Source: Myxococcales bacterium (GTDB lineage Bacteria > Myxococcota > Kuafuiibacteriia > Kuafuiibacteriales > Kuafuiibacteriaceae). Taken from it: DNA of 39,676 nt. The position numbers and the translations under genes were made by a program. The number at the start of each line of letters is the position of its first letter. The stretch's first letter is position 1. This document shows positions 8,214-17,704 of the stretch, in pieces. The stretch is taken from NCBI GenBank assembly GCA_019634385.1, contig JAHQVK010000206.1, positions 1 through 39,676 of the forward strand. The letters are read 5' to 3'. The notes under the pieces are model-generated. The model was not told where the DNA came from. It saw nothing but the letters and a program-made list of their open reading frames with translations, and did no database searches.

Positions 8214-9590
8214 ATGGATGCTAAGGAGGCCGTGGGCAAAGATCTCCCCGTGTGGGTGGTTGGTGGTGGACTAGCGGGATGTGAAGTTGCTCTTCAGCTT
8301 TCGAGGAGGGGCATCCCCGTGCGGCTTATTGAGATGAAGCCCAAGGTTCGAACGCCAGCCCAGGTCTCAGACCATCTGGCTGAGCTCGTTTGCTCAAACT
8401 CTTTCCGGGGCGCGGCCTTAAACAATGCGGTAGGTGCCCTCAAAGAAGAGATGCGGATGACCGGAGGGGCTCTTATCGCTATGGCGGATGCGACGCAAAT
8501 ACCGGCGGGTGGCGCGCTAGCGGTGGACCGAGAAGCTTTTGCTCACGAGGTAGAGACCCAGGTTCGCGCCGCTTTGGGGATTGAGTTGATCACCGAGGAG
8601 CTGGTGGAGTTGCCCTCACCGGATACTGCGCCGATTGTTGTGTTAGCTACTGGGCCGTTGACCACGGAGAAACTGTCGCGAGCGGTGGCTGAGGCCTGTG
8701 GGGGGAGGGAGCATTTATATTTTTATGACGCGATCGCTCCCATTGTCGCCGCGGACTCCATTGATATGAGCGTTGCGTTTCGTGGCTCTCGATACGGCAA
8801 GGGTGAAGGGGATGAGTACCTCAATCTTCCCCTGGACGAAGAAGCCTATCGCACGTTTGTGGCTGGTCTGCTTGCGGCAGAAAAGGTGGTTCCCCGTGAT
8901 TTTGAAGAGGCGAGATACTTTGAAGGATGCCTCCCGATTGAGGTGATGGCGGCGCGAGGGATAGAAACCCTTCGGTATGGGTGTATGAAGCCGGTGGGGT
9001 TGCCGGATCCTCGAACCGGAAAAGAGGCACACGCTGTGGTCCAATTACGGCCAGAGAATCCGGAGCATACTGCCTACAATATGGTTGGTTTTCAAACCCG
9101 TATGAAATGGGGTGCCCAGAAGGACATTTTCTCACAACTCCCTGGAATGTCTCAAGTTGAGTTCCTACGAATGGGATCTATTCATCGCAATACCTATATA
9201 GAGTCACCCGTTGTGCTCAACGAACAGCTACAATTGAAGCCGCGACCTCAACTATATTTTGCGGGGCAGATCACTGGCGTGGAAGGGTACGTTGAGTCGA
9301 TAGCTTGTGGACTGTTGCTCAGCTGGCTGTTGGTTGCTCGTCTCAAAGGGTTCAGGCTGACCCTTCCGCCGCCTGAATCTACCTTAGGTGCGCTTTATCG
9401 ACACATTTTGGGCAAACATAAGGCGGAAAGCGGAGACAAGCATCCCCATGTGCCCTCAAATATTCACTGGGGATTGTTGCCATCACTGAAGCTGAAGGCA
9501 AAAAAGAGCGAACGAAAACGGTTAGCTGGAGAGCGAGCGGTAGAGTGTTGTCGACGGTGGTGGGAAGAAGTTCGAACGGATCTCGGATGA
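8214..9590 (+). CDS. trmFO: tRNA (uracil-54-C5)-methyltransferase, folate/FAD-dependent TrmFO
   Basis: A protein of 458 residues from the ATG at 8214. TrmFO makes the conserved ribothymidine at T-loop position 54 of tRNA using methylenetetrahydrofolate and FADH2. The FAD-binding GGGLAG motif is near residues 17-22. The two functionally important cysteines of the family are both present: Cys60 in LVCSNSFRG and Cys239 in YFEGCLPIE. RPENPEHTAYNMVGFQT and the closing FAGQITGVEGYVESIA...G motif are also typical. The frame is open upstream to a TTG at 8184, but the ATG at 8214 places the FAD motif at the usual distance from the start. The length is normal. It lies between dprA and xerC, as in many Firmicutes and Deltaproteobacteria, and is probably cotranscribed with dprA. 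Confidence 0.95.
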   Translation: MDAKEAVGKDLPVWVVGGGLAGCEVALQLSRRGIPVRLIEMKPKVRTPAQVSDHLAELVCSNSFRGAALNNAVGALKEEMRMTGGALIAMADATQIPAGGALAVDREAFAHEVETQVRAALGIELITEELVELPSPDTAPIVVLATGPLTTEKLSRAVAEACGGREHLYFYDAIAPIVAADSIDMSVAFRGSRYGKGEGDEYLNLPLDEEAYRTFVAGLLAAEKVVPRDFEEARYFEGCLPIEVMAARGIETLRYGCMKPVGLPDPRTGKEAHAVVQLRPENPEHTAYNMVGFQTRMKWGAQKDIFSQLPGMSQVEFLRMGSIHRNTYIESPVVLNEQLQLKPRPQLYFAGQITGVEGYVESIACGLLLSWLLVARLKGFRLTLPPPESTLGALYRHILGKHKAESGDKHPHVPSNIHWGLLPSLKLKAKKSERKRLAGERAVECCRRWWEEVRTDLG

Positions 9591-9663
9591 ATGTATTTTA
9601 TAAGCCCGAAGGGGCGCAGGGCAAAGCTTCCTTTGCTCTAGACCGTTTCAGTGGGTTTAAGCA

Positions 9664-10602
9664 ATGACGCGCAATTCACTATCGTGGTTGGACGCTATCC
9701 AGCAGTTTTTGGCGCATCTTGAGTACCAGCGGCGATTGAGCAGTCACACCATTCGCGCCTATCGCAGTGATGTGGAGGGTGTAGTCCGAGTACTAAAAGG
9801 GATGGAAGATGCGCCTCAATGTCCTGCTGATATGTCGGTTGATATGGTTCGGGGATGGTTGGAAGAGGTGCATGAGAAGTATGCGGTTTCGACGCGTTGC
9901 CGGAAAATCAGCGCCCTTCGCTCCTTTCTAGCGTTTCTCAAACGTGGGGGAATGTTGAGCGAAAATGTCGCTTTGGATGTTGCACTGCCCAAAAAGCCTA
10001 TGCCCTTGCCCCGTACCTTGAGTGTGGATGAAGTCTTTGCGCTGGTCGAACCTGTGGATAAAGGACGGAGTCTGTCTGTACGCGAGCTTCGAGATACAGC
10101 GATTTTTGAGCTGCTCTATGGCGGGGGCATGCGCGTGGCGGAGCTAGTGGCCTTGGATACGACCGACATCGATCTCGAAGGTCGGTGGGTGCAGGTGATG
10201 GGCAAAGGGCAAAAAGAGCGAATGGTACCCTTCGGAACTAAAGCAAAAACAGCGCTTCAACGGTGGATGGGGGTCCGCAACGAGTGGCGGATACCCCGGT
10301 CCGAACAAGCGTTATTTTTGGGGGTTCGGGGGGGACGCCTCTCAGATCGTATGGTGCGGCATGTTCTTCGGGACCGAGCCCTGGCGGTGGGTTTGACAAC
10401 CCGGGTCACGCCGCATCGGCTCAGACACTCGTTTGCGACCCATCTTTTGGACGAAGGCGCCGACTTACGCGCGATTCAAGCGATGCTTGGGCACTCAAGC
10501 CTCGGTACCACACAAAGGTACACTTCGGTGTCGATGGAGCGCCTTCAAACGTCTTATCAACACGCTCATCCCATGGGCCTGTTTGGAGATGCCGAGGATT
10601 GA
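9664..10602 (+). CDS. xerC: Tyrosine recombinase XerC
   Basis: A 312-residue tyrosine recombinase. XerC acts with a partner, usually XerD, at dif sites to resolve chromosome dimers. An N-terminal SAM-like core-binding domain (about 8-95) is followed by the catalytic domain with all expected residues: Arg157 (GGGMRVAEL), Lys181 (GKGQKER), His251 and Arg254 (HRLRHSF), His277 (LGHSSL) and Tyr286 (QRYTSV). The gene order trmFO-xerC-hslV-hslU argues for the housekeeping XerC rather than a phage integrase. A 73 bp gap separates it from trmFO and the gene ends 65 bp before hslV. No dif-like site was recognised in the window. Confidence 0.93.
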   Translation: MTRNSLSWLDAIQQFLAHLEYQRRLSSHTIRAYRSDVEGVVRVLKGMEDAPQCPADMSVDMVRGWLEEVHEKYAVSTRCRKISALRSFLAFLKRGGMLSENVALDVALPKKPMPLPRTLSVDEVFALVEPVDKGRSLSVRELRDTAIFELLYGGGMRVAELVALDTTDIDLEGRWVQVMGKGQKERMVPFGTKAKTALQRWMGVRNEWRIPRSEQALFLGVRGGRLSDRMVRHVLRDRALAVGLTTRVTPHRLRHSFATHLLDEGADLRAIQAMLGHSSLGTTQRYTSVSMERLQTSYQHAHPMGLFGDAED

Positions 10603-10667
10603 AACGTTTGACGACGACCCCCCGGTGCTGAATGTCCGCCATTATGCGCTCAGCAGGTGAGCTAACC

Positions 10668-11198
10668 ATGCACGGGACGACCGTATTATCGGTACGCGAC
10701 GGTCAACGGGTAGCATTGGGTTCAGATGGACAAGTCAGTCTAGGACAAACCATTATGAAGGCGTCAGCCCGAAAGGTGAGGATTCTTCATAACGGGCGGG
10801 TGCTGGCTGGATTTGCCGGTTCCACTGCTGATGCATTTACGCTGTTTGAACGTTTTGAGACCAAACTCAAAGAGCACGGTGGTCGGTTGGTGCGGTCTGC
10901 CGTGGAGTTGGCTAAAGACTGGCGCACCGACCGGTTCTTACGACGTTTGGAGGCAATGTTGGTGGTGGCGGACTGCGAACAGACGCTCATTGTTTCTGGC
11001 AACGGGGATGTGATCGAACCGGATGAAGGGGTGGCCGCGATCGGCAGTGGTGGGCCCATGGCGTTGGCGGCGGCGCGAGCGTTGACCCAGCATACATCGA
11101 TGAGTCCGCGAGACGTTGTAGAGGCGGGACTGACGGTTGCTGCGGACATATGTCTATATACCAATCACCACCTAACGATTGAGGAATTGAGCGAATGA
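10668..11198 (+). CDS. hslV: ATP-dependent protease proteolytic subunit HslV (ClpQ)
   Basis: A 176-residue threonine protease of the HslVU complex, forming the double hexameric proteolytic core that degrades unfolded proteins in the cytoplasm. I start at the ATG at 10668 because AGGTGAG lies just upstream and because the N-terminus [12 protein letters not shown] exposes the catalytic Thr after processing. An upstream in-frame start at 10632 would add 12 residues and bury it. Family motifs follow: [11 protein letters not shown], the [20 protein letters not shown] segment and [15 protein letters not shown]. It overlaps hslU by 4 bp (ATGA), so the two are translationally coupled. Confidence 0.95.
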   Translation: MHGTTVLSVRDGQRVALGSDGQVSLGQTIMKASARKVRILHNGRVLAGFAGSTADAFTLFERFETKLKEHGGRLVRSAVELAKDWRTDRFLRRLEAMLVVADCEQTLIVSGNGDVIEPDEGVAAIGSGGPMALAAARALTQHTSMSPRDVVEAGLTVAADICLYTNHHLTIEELSE

Positions 11199-12574
11199 GT
11201 GATGGGTTGGACCAGAAGGTGTTTACGCCACGAGAGACGGTCGGCGAGCTTGACCGCTATATTGTGGGGCAGGATAGAGCCAAACGAGCGGTGGCGATTG
11301 CCCTGAGAAACCGGTGGCGTCGTCAGCGGGTTTCTGAGGAGTTACGCGACGAGATTGTACCCAAGAATATCCTAATGATCGGACCCACCGGGGTCGGTAA
11401 AACTGAGATTGCTCGTCGGTTGGCGAAACTCATCAACGCCCCATTTGTCAAAGTGGAGGCCTCTAAGTTTACCGAAGTTGGCTATGTGGGGCGTGACGTG
11501 GAGTCGATGGTACGTGACCTGACCGAAGTTGCTATCGGTTTGGTCCGAAAAAGTCATGAAGCGGTGGTTCATACCAAAGCTTTGGAAGCCACTGAAGAAC
11601 GTATTCTCGATTTGCTATTACCTCCGGCTCCAGCGGCAAGTGGGCAAAGTTACGAAACGACTACGACCGGCACGAGCGATGATTCATCCGCTAAAACCAG
11701 GGAGACTTTTCGTCGTATGCTTCGGGAGGGGCGTTTAGATGAACGTACGATTGAGATAGAAGTAAGCGCAAAGCAGCAACCATCGTTTGTACAAAACTTC
11801 GGCTCCGATGGGGTCCAAGATATGGTGTTTCAGCTGCATGATATCATCGGAAAGAATGGGCCCAAAAAGCGTCGGCGCTCGACGGTATCCCAAGCCAGGG
11901 AGCTCCTGCTTAAAGAGGAACTGGAGAAGCTTATTGATCCGGAGGCGGTCAGCCGGGACGGGGTGGAGTTAGCCGAGAAGGGAGGTATCATCTTTATTGA
12001 TGAGATCGATAAGGTGGCCACCGGTCAGGGGGCAGGAGCCAAGGGAGGACCAGATATCTCACGGCAAGGGGTCCAAAGAGATTTGTTACCAGTTGTTGAG
12101 GGATGTACCGTCACCACCAAATATGGGCGGGTTCGAACCGATCATGTGCTTTTCATCGCTGCTGGTGCCTTTCACACTGCCAGTGTTTCGGACCTTATTC
12201 CCGAGCTCCAAGGGCGCTTTCCGATACGGGTGGAACTAGAACCCCTTGCTACGAGCGAGTTTGTCCGCATTCTTTGTGAACCCAAAAATTCGCTGCTGAA
12301 ACAGTACAAAGCACTACTAAGCACCGAAGGGGTAGAACTGGTGATCACCGATGGAGCGGTCGAAGAGATTGCCAAAGTGGCGGCGGAGGTCAATCAGTCG
12401 AAAGAGAATATTGGTGCTCGGCGACTGCATACCGTGATGGAGACCCTTCTGGACGAAATTAGCTTTGATGCTCCAGAGCGGCGCGGGCGCCAATATGAGA
12501 TCGATCGCCAGTTTGTTCAGACCAGACTGGCGGCGGTCTTAGAGAGTGAGGATCTGAGTCGATTTGTCCTGTAG
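11195..12574 (+). CDS. hslU: ATP-dependent protease ATPase subunit HslU (ClpY)
   Basis: A 459-residue AAA+ unfoldase that feeds substrates into HslV. Visible: an N-terminal [17 protein letters not shown] motif, Walker A GPTGVGKT (Gly63-Thr70), the variable I-domain at about 140-240, Walker [11 protein letters not shown] (Asp269-Glu270), the sensor region GRFPIRVEL, an arginine-rich [16 protein letters not shown] motif and the conserved C-terminal tail EDLSRFVL, which docks into HslV. The length is normal. Start and hslV stop overlap as ATGA. A family A element begins only 1 bp after the TAG stop and may act as the operon terminator. Confidence 0.96.
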   Translation: MSDGLDQKVFTPRETVGELDRYIVGQDRAKRAVAIALRNRWRRQRVSEELRDEIVPKNILMIGPTGVGKTEIARRLAKLINAPFVKVEASKFTEVGYVGRDVESMVRDLTEVAIGLVRKSHEAVVHTKALEATEERILDLLLPPAPAASGQSYETTTTGTSDDSSAKTRETFRRMLREGRLDERTIEIEVSAKQQPSFVQNFGSDGVQDMVFQLHDIIGKNGPKKRRRSTVSQARELLLKEELEKLIDPEAVSRDGVELAEKGGIIFIDEIDKVATGQGAGAKGGPDISRQGVQRDLLPVVEGCTVTTKYGRVRTDHVLFIAAGAFHTASVSDLIPELQGRFPIRVELEPLATSEFVRILCEPKNSLLKQYKALLSTEGVELVITDGAVEEIAKVAAEVNQSKENIGARRLHTVMETLLDEISFDAPERRGRQYEIDRQFVQTRLAAVLESEDLSRFVL

Positions 12575-12575
12575 C

Positions 12576-12687
12576 TACAGCAAAGCCCACTTGGTGATTC
12601 TGTAAGAATCAACAAGTGGTCGTGCAGCGAGGCATAGCCCGGCGTAGAAGCGGGGACTTGGGTTCAACCCAAGTGATTTCTGCTGTA
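12576..12687 (-). mobile_element. Family A element, copy 4, abutting the hslU stop
   Basis: 112 bp, from TACAGCAAAGCCCACTTGGT to GATTTCTGCTGTA, with arms GATTCTGTAAGAATC, GGCATAGCCCGGC and CTTGGGTTCAACCCAAG. It starts one base after the hslU stop codon, so its stem-loops would form at the very 3' end of the hslVU transcript. Confidence 0.87.
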
Positions 12688-12822
12688 ATCAGGGACGGTG
12701 GTAGGGGGATTTAGTTCCCCTCCAACAGTAGTACCGTCATTGCCAGGCGGTACGAAAACACGATTGGGAGCTGGCCGGACCAGGTGCGATGGGCATAGGC
12801 TTTGTCAACAAAGAGGCTCCGT

Positions 12823-14064
12823 ATGTCTATGAAAAACAAAGAGCAATTGAGTAACCTCGACTGGTTCGATCGTGCGAGAGAAGTATACACTCCTAATGTG
12901 GTGCCAGCACCCCTGCTTTTGGAGCGAGGGCAAGGCACACGGGTTTATGATAGCGAAGGACGTGAATATATTGATGCCATTGGCGGAATAGCCGTGAGCG
13001 TCTTAGGTCACGCTCATCCTCGCCTGGTAGAAGTATTAACTGACCAGATTTCAAAGCTTTTTCATACCTCCAATTTGTTTCTTAATGGTCCGGCGGTAGA
13101 GTTGGCCCTGACCCTCAAAGAGGTGTGCTTTGCGGATCGATTTTTCTTCTGTAACTCGGGGGCTGAGGCTAACGAAGGGGCAATTAAGCTTGCTCGACGT
13201 TATCAGTGGACCCAAGGACAGAAGAGCAAGCACCATATCATATCGTTCAACAAAGGTTTCCACGGACGAACTTATGGGGCCCTAGCTGCTACACCACAGC
13301 CTAAGTATCACGAAGGCTTCGCTCCCATGCCCGAAGGGTTTTCCTCGGTTGATTATGGTAATGTCGAAGAACTGCGAGCGGTCGTTAACGAAGATACTGC
13401 GGCCATTCTTATCGAACCTATTCAAGGTGAAGGAGGGATAAATATATCACCCACTGGGTTTTTGGCCGAATGCCGAAAGCTGGCTAATGAGTATCAAGCC
13501 TTGCTTATTTTTGATGAGGTTCAGACCGGTTGCGGTCGGACGGGCAATATCTTTGCCTACGAACACGAAGGGGTTGAGCCAGATATTATAAGCATGGCTA
13601 AAGGCATTGCTGGTGGGCTTCCTCTAGGGGTGGTTGGAGCAACCTCTGTGGTTGCGGAAGCATTTCAGCCCGGAACCCACAACAGCACCTATAGCGGTAA
13701 TCCGTTGTCGTGTCGGGCGGGATTGGCAGTGCTTGAGATCATAACCGCTCCTGGGTTTTTGGCTTCGGTACAAAAAAAGGGACAGTGGCTACAAAGTGAG
13801 CTCAAGCGGGTGGGGCAAGATGTGTTTTCTGATGTTCGAGGAAGAGGATTGCTTGTAGGTGCCGAGCTTCGTCCGGATGCTCCTATGAATGCAGCGGATG
13901 TGGTTGCACAGGCTCGCCAGTTGGGTCTACTCATACATGTTGCAGGGAGCAATGTGGTGCGCTTTGCGCCGCCCCTGATTATCTCGGACGACGATCTCGC
14001 TCAGGCCGTGGCCATTACATCGCAGGCTATATCAGCACTAATGAAGTCGCCGGTGCGGACATAG
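12823..14064 (+). CDS. argD: Acetylornithine aminotransferase (class III PLP-dependent)
   Basis: A protein of 413 residues from the ATG at 12823, preceded by AAGAGG at 6 nt; an in-frame TTG at 12802 is less likely. ArgD converts N-acetylglutamate semialdehyde to N-acetylornithine in arginine synthesis. Motifs: IDAIGGIAVSVLGHAHP, FFCNSGAEANEGAIKLAR, SFNKGFHGRTYGALAAT, LIFDEVQTGCGRTG and the PLP-binding Lys260 in SMAKGIAGGLPLG. YSGNPLSCRAGLAVLE and VVRFAPPLIIS close the fold. The match to ArgD is strong, although succinylornithine or other omega-aminotransferase activity cannot be excluded by eye. It is separated from hslU by a family A element and a 135 bp gap, so it probably has its own promoter. 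No other arg genes are nearby. Confidence 0.9.
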   Translation: MSMKNKEQLSNLDWFDRAREVYTPNVVPAPLLLERGQGTRVYDSEGREYIDAIGGIAVSVLGHAHPRLVEVLTDQISKLFHTSNLFLNGPAVELALTLKEVCFADRFFFCNSGAEANEGAIKLARRYQWTQGQKSKHHIISFNKGFHGRTYGALAATPQPKYHEGFAPMPEGFSSVDYGNVEELRAVVNEDTAAILIEPIQGEGGINISPTGFLAECRKLANEYQALLIFDEVQTGCGRTGNIFAYEHEGVEPDIISMAKGIAGGLPLGVVGATSVVAEAFQPGTHNSTYSGNPLSCRAGLAVLEIITAPGFLASVQKKGQWLQSELKRVGQDVFSDVRGRGLLVGAELRPDAPMNAADVVAQARQLGLLIHVAGSNVVRFAPPLIISDDDLAQAVAITSQAISALMKSPVRT

Positions 14065-14310
14065 TAGAGGCGCTCAGAAGCGCTCGACGAATAGATATCT
14101 TTGGCTGGCCAAGCGGTGACCATTAAAGGTCCTGACCACGAAAAGTCTCTCCTCGGTCGCGTACCGCCAGGTACGCTCGCCTCGTCGTCAGAGCGTTTCA
14201 CAAAAGCCGGGCTCGATAGCTACCACACCGGGCTAAATCAACCGGCTGCTAGCGAAGTTGCTGATGCGGATTTAGAGGCGCTGAGAAACGATCGACGAAT
14301 CAATCTTTGG
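14065..14310. repeat. Imperfect direct repeat flanking a truncated family B copy
   Basis: 14065-14104 and 14273-14310 both begin TAGAGGCGCT and share CGACGAAT and ATCTTTGG, with a few mismatches and a small gap. Between them lies a family B copy lacking about its first 50 bp. The pair is too long and diverged to be a fresh target duplication. Confidence 0.65.
14129..14251. repeat. Family B repeat, copy 3, left end missing
   Basis: It matches family B from GTCCTGACCACGAAAAGTCT through the GTACCGCCAGGTAC centre to the right end GGCTAAATCAACCGGCTGCT + A (compare 35648-35767). The outer left arm is absent. Confidence 0.78.
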
Positions 14311-14367
14311 ATGCTAAGAGTCTGACTTGGCCGGTTGTGCTGCAGTACCCTTCGACTTTTGCGGTAC

Positions 14368-14448
14368 GGTGAGTGAAAGTATGTTTTACGAGTATCCTCT
14401 GTGCTTCCATATCTCACAAAAGGCTGCGGCGAAATTTTGTCACTCACC
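14368..14448. promoter_or_regulatory. Split inverted repeat upstream of the J-domain operon
   Basis: GGTGAGTGA at 14368-14376 is perfectly complementary in reverse to TCACTCACC at 14440-14448. They are separated by 63 bp, about 150 bp upstream of the chaperone operon. It could be a paired operator or part of a leader structure; its role is inferred from position only. The surrounding 14311-14592 holds no gene that I can see. Confidence 0.35.
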
Positions 14449-14592
14449 CCCCTTCAACCGATGGTGCGTACCCTGGCTATGCGTACGTCTGAACTAACCA
14501 TATGTTCCATTCAGATCTAGATCTTAGGCCGTGACCGGACCGATTGTTGACGCTCCGACGTTCTACCTCCATTAGTATCTCAGCTACCTGCT

Positions 14593-15798
14593 ATGTCCGA
14601 GCGACCCCCGATAATCGGCACTACGGTCCCCCGGGTGCGAGAAGGTATCGATATTATTCGAGTGGGGCTATCCCAGGAAGAAGGCATTGTGATATCCCGA
14701 CTTGATGGTCGTACGTCCGTCAAAGATCTTGGTATTCTTGTCGGACAGCCTTTGCCGGTCGTGCAGAGTGTTGTTGAGCGTCTTGTACACGCCGGCGTAT
14801 TGGTTGTTGGTGAGGCGGAAAAAAAATCAGATGGTTGCGATGACTTTTTGTTTCCGAAAGATGCACTTGAGGAAGAGGTAGACCTCAGTGACGATGAAAA
14901 GAAACGTATTCTATACACCCATGCCCAGCTAAATCAATGGTCAGCTTATGAACTATTGTCGGTCCGCTATCGGGCTGACGCTAAAGCCATCAAGCGAGCG
15001 TACCATGAACGCAGTAAAGAGTGGCATCCAGACCGATTTCGTCGTTCCCGTCTCGGTAGTTACCAGGCTCGCATAGAGGACATTTTTCGGGCGGTTTGGA
15101 GTGCCTACGATGTCTTATCCGATGCCAAGAAGCGGTCGAATTATGACCAGCAACATCTCAAGGGCTTTGACGAGGATGATATGGCTGAAATTCTCGCTGA
15201 GCGTCGTTCCAGCGCGCAGGAGGTAGATCGTGAAAAGGAACGAAAACGTCGTCGCTTGGCCCGAAATCCCCTGCGCAAAAGAATGGATCGAGCAAAATCT
15301 CTCCACAATGAGGCCAAGGTACTCATGGAGCGCGGTGATGTACTTGAAGCCTTACAGTTGGCGCAGGCGGCGTGTGCACTCGACGAAAGAGATAGCTATC
15401 TAGAGCTTAAGCGTCACCTCCAGCAGGAGACCGCGGAATACCGCGTAGCCCCTCTTATGAGGCGAGGCATGCACGCGGAGCGGATGACTTCGTGGTCAGA
15501 TGCAGTGAGAATTTTCTCAGAAGCGGTGAGGGTGGCGCCGGAGCATGGGCCCGCTCGACTCCGGCTCGCTTACAATCTTCTTATGAGTGGACGGTCTTCT
15601 CAAGAAGTGAGTGAGCACATACATATGGCCCTTCAGAAGATGCCCCAGAATCCTGAAGCGCATTTTGTGCGTGGCTTGTGTTACGAAAAGATTCACATGG
15701 AGAAGGCCGCGATCCGAGCATTTCAACGGGCTATAGAATTAAAGCCGAACTATGCAGAGGCCAAAAAGCGCTTAAAAAAACTCCGGTGGGGTTTTTGA
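14593..15798 (+). CDS. J-domain/TPR protein with N-terminal winged-helix-like domain
   Basis: A 401-residue cytoplasmic protein. Residues about 13-72 form a helical domain (VISRLDGRTSVKDLGILVGQ...ERLVHAGVL) that recurs near the C-terminus of the protein encoded at 17705. A J-domain follows at about 117-182 with the His145-Pro-Asp motif in KEWHPDRF, needed to stimulate the ATPase of a DnaK partner. A basic linker rich in KERKRRRLAR precedes several TPR-like repeats (about 245-395; the last ends in AIELKPNYAEAKKRLKKL). It has no G/F region, zinc finger or DnaJ C-terminal domain, so it is a specialised J-protein, not DnaJ itself. It is first in an operon with the DnaK paralogue, 70 bp downstream. 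The substrate is unknown. Confidence 0.85.
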   Translation: MSERPPIIGTTVPRVREGIDIIRVGLSQEEGIVISRLDGRTSVKDLGILVGQPLPVVQSVVERLVHAGVLVVGEAEKKSDGCDDFLFPKDALEEEVDLSDDEKKRILYTHAQLNQWSAYELLSVRYRADAKAIKRAYHERSKEWHPDRFRRSRLGSYQARIEDIFRAVWSAYDVLSDAKKRSNYDQQHLKGFDEDDMAEILAERRSSAQEVDREKERKRRRLARNPLRKRMDRAKSLHNEAKVLMERGDVLEALQLAQAACALDERDSYLELKRHLQQETAEYRVAPLMRRGMHAERMTSWSDAVRIFSEAVRVAPEHGPARLRLAYNLLMSGRSSQEVSEHIHMALQKMPQNPEAHFVRGLCYEKIHMEKAAIRAFQRAIELKPNYAEAKKRLKKLRWGF

Positions 15799-15868
15799 TG
15801 GATGCAAACCACATGTAGTCATAAGCGAGCGTTGAAACGCCGAAGACAGAAACGGATAGGTGAGTAGG

Positions 15869-17698
15869 GTGTCGAACGAGCCCATTATTGGCATAGACTT
15901 GGGTACAACCAATTCTTGTGTCGCATATGTTGAAGATGGGATGCCTAAAGTTATCCCGAATCGAGCCGGTTATCGCACAACGCCGTCTGTCGTGGCGATC
16001 GCAGAGAGTGGGCGACGGTTGATTGGTCATATCGCCAAGCGACAAATGATCACCAACCCTGAGGGGACGGTCTATGCGAGTAAGCGTTTGATCGGCCGCA
16101 AGTGGAACTCCCCATCGGTGGCGGCGGCTCTCGAAACATGCAGCTACAAACTTATTGAAGGACCACACCACGACGTTCGAATTGCGCTCCGGGAGACGAT
16201 CTACTCCCTCCCCGAGATCAGTTCAATGATTCTCTCGGAGATGAAGCTCCTCGGTGAACAGCAGTTGGATCAAGAGATACAAAAGTGTGTCATCACCGTG
16301 CCCGCCTATTTTAACGACGCTCAGCGAAAAGCCACTCGTGATGCGGGTATGATCGCGGGCTTAGACGTGGTACGTATCATCAACGAGCCTACAGCGGCTG
16401 CGTTGGCATATGGCTACGGAAAAACCATCGAGAAGAAAGTTGCCGTGTTTGATCTTGGTGGTGGAACTTTTGATGTATCCATTCTCGAAATTTCGAATGG
16501 CGTATTTGAAGTTATTGCTACCGCAGGTGATACTTACCTTGGTGGAGAAGACTTCGACAATCGCGTCATTGAGTGGTTGGTCTTCGGTTTTCTGAAAGAG
16601 CACAAATTAGATCTCCGGAAAGACAAAATGGCGCTTCAGCGGATCCGTGACGCGGCGGAAAAGGCTAAAGTGGAGTTGTCAGGTGTACCATCCACCGAAA
16701 TTAATTTACCTTTTATAATTTCAACCGGTAAAAATGATGCTCTTCATCTTCAGCGCACGCTCAATAGAGAGAAATTTGAAGATCTCGTTATTGATCTCTG
16801 TGAAAGATGTATTCAAATTTGTGAGAAAACTTTGAGGGATGCAAATATCCAGCGTACGGATATTGATGATGTGATCCTTGTTGGGGGGCAAACCCGTACA
16901 CCTAAGCTTCAGCAGATGGTAAAAGGATTCTTTGGCCTGAATCCATCCAAGAGTGTGAACGCTGATGAGGTGGTGGCTTTGGGAGCATCTATACAGGGTG
17001 CATCTCTTCTCGATGAGCGCTCGGGTGTTTTACTCCTTGACGTAACACCTCACAATCTTGGAATTATGATCGTCGGAGGATACTTCCAGACGATAATAGA
17101 AAAAAACACTACGGTTCCTACTAGCGCAGGACATGTTTTTACGACCGTACGAGATCTGCAGACATCGGTTCGGATCATGGTGTTTCAAGGAGATTCACTT
17201 CGAGCTGAAGAAAACGAGTTACTCGGTGAGTTTATGTTGTCCGGTTTGAGAGAAGCCCCACGGGGCGAGGTGGAGGTCGAAGTGCAGTTTTCGATATCAG
17301 CTGATGGTATCGTTTCTGTATCGGCCCGAGATCTTGAAACCGGGCAAGAACAAAGCATTCAGGTTACGGCGACTTCGGGGCTGACGGATGAAGAATTACG
17401 AAGTATGACCAAAGATGCTGAAGTATATGCCCTTGGGGTTAAGCAGTCTGAAGCTTTTGAGCAGCGAAGGGCGGAGGTTGAAGCTCTTATTCGTGACGTA
17501 GATACTCTTCTTCCTCAGGTGCGGTCGTTTATGAGTGCATCTGAATTCGGTCGAGAAGCGCTAGCGAAGGCTCAAGCTACCCGACAGCAAGCCCAATCAG
17601 CGATTGAGCGCCGGGATACGGGGGGCATGGACGCAGCGAAGGAGCCTCTGGAAAGGACCCTGCGCATGCTTCGAGGGGTAGCGCAGAAGATGGGATAG
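15869..17698 (+). CDS. Divergent Hsp70/DnaK-family chaperone
   Basis: About 609 residues of the Hsp70 family. The nucleotide-binding domain shows IGIDLGTTNSCVAYVEDG, VITVPAYFNDAQRKATRDAG, IINEPTAAALAYGYG, VFDLGGGTFDVSIL and ILVGGQTRTPKLQ. The substrate-binding domain begins near residue 385, but the usual SLGIET is NLGIMI and the ApRG motif is present as APRG. A short helical lid follows and there is no long acidic C-terminal tail. The GTG at 15869 has AGGTGAG 4 nt upstream; another GTG lies three codons earlier. Sitting between a J-domain/TPR gene and a TPR gene, with no grpE or canonical dnaJ nearby, it looks like an accessory DnaK with dedicated partners rather than the main housekeeping DnaK. 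The next gene starts 6 bp after its stop. Confidence 0.88.
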   Translation: MSNEPIIGIDLGTTNSCVAYVEDGMPKVIPNRAGYRTTPSVVAIAESGRRLIGHIAKRQMITNPEGTVYASKRLIGRKWNSPSVAAALETCSYKLIEGPHHDVRIALRETIYSLPEISSMILSEMKLLGEQQLDQEIQKCVITVPAYFNDAQRKATRDAGMIAGLDVVRIINEPTAAALAYGYGKTIEKKVAVFDLGGGTFDVSILEISNGVFEVIATAGDTYLGGEDFDNRVIEWLVFGFLKEHKLDLRKDKMALQRIRDAAEKAKVELSGVPSTEINLPFIISTGKNDALHLQRTLNREKFEDLVIDLCERCIQICEKTLRDANIQRTDIDDVILVGGQTRTPKLQQMVKGFFGLNPSKSVNADEVVALGASIQGASLLDERSGVLLLDVTPHNLGIMIVGGYFQTIIEKNTTVPTSAGHVFTTVRDLQTSVRIMVFQGDSLRAEENELLGEFMLSGLREAPRGEVEVEVQFSISADGIVSVSARDLETGQEQSIQVTATSGLTDEELRSMTKDAEVYALGVKQSEAFEQRRAEVEALIRDVDTLLPQVRSFMSASEFGREALAKAQATRQQAQSAIERRDTGGMDAAKEPLERTLRMLRGVAQKMG

Positions 17699-17704
17699 TT
17701 GGTT

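Noticed and set aside
9664..10602. Phage or island integrase in place of XerC
   Set aside because: Length, motif spacing and the trmFO-xerC-hslVU context fit the housekeeping recombinase.
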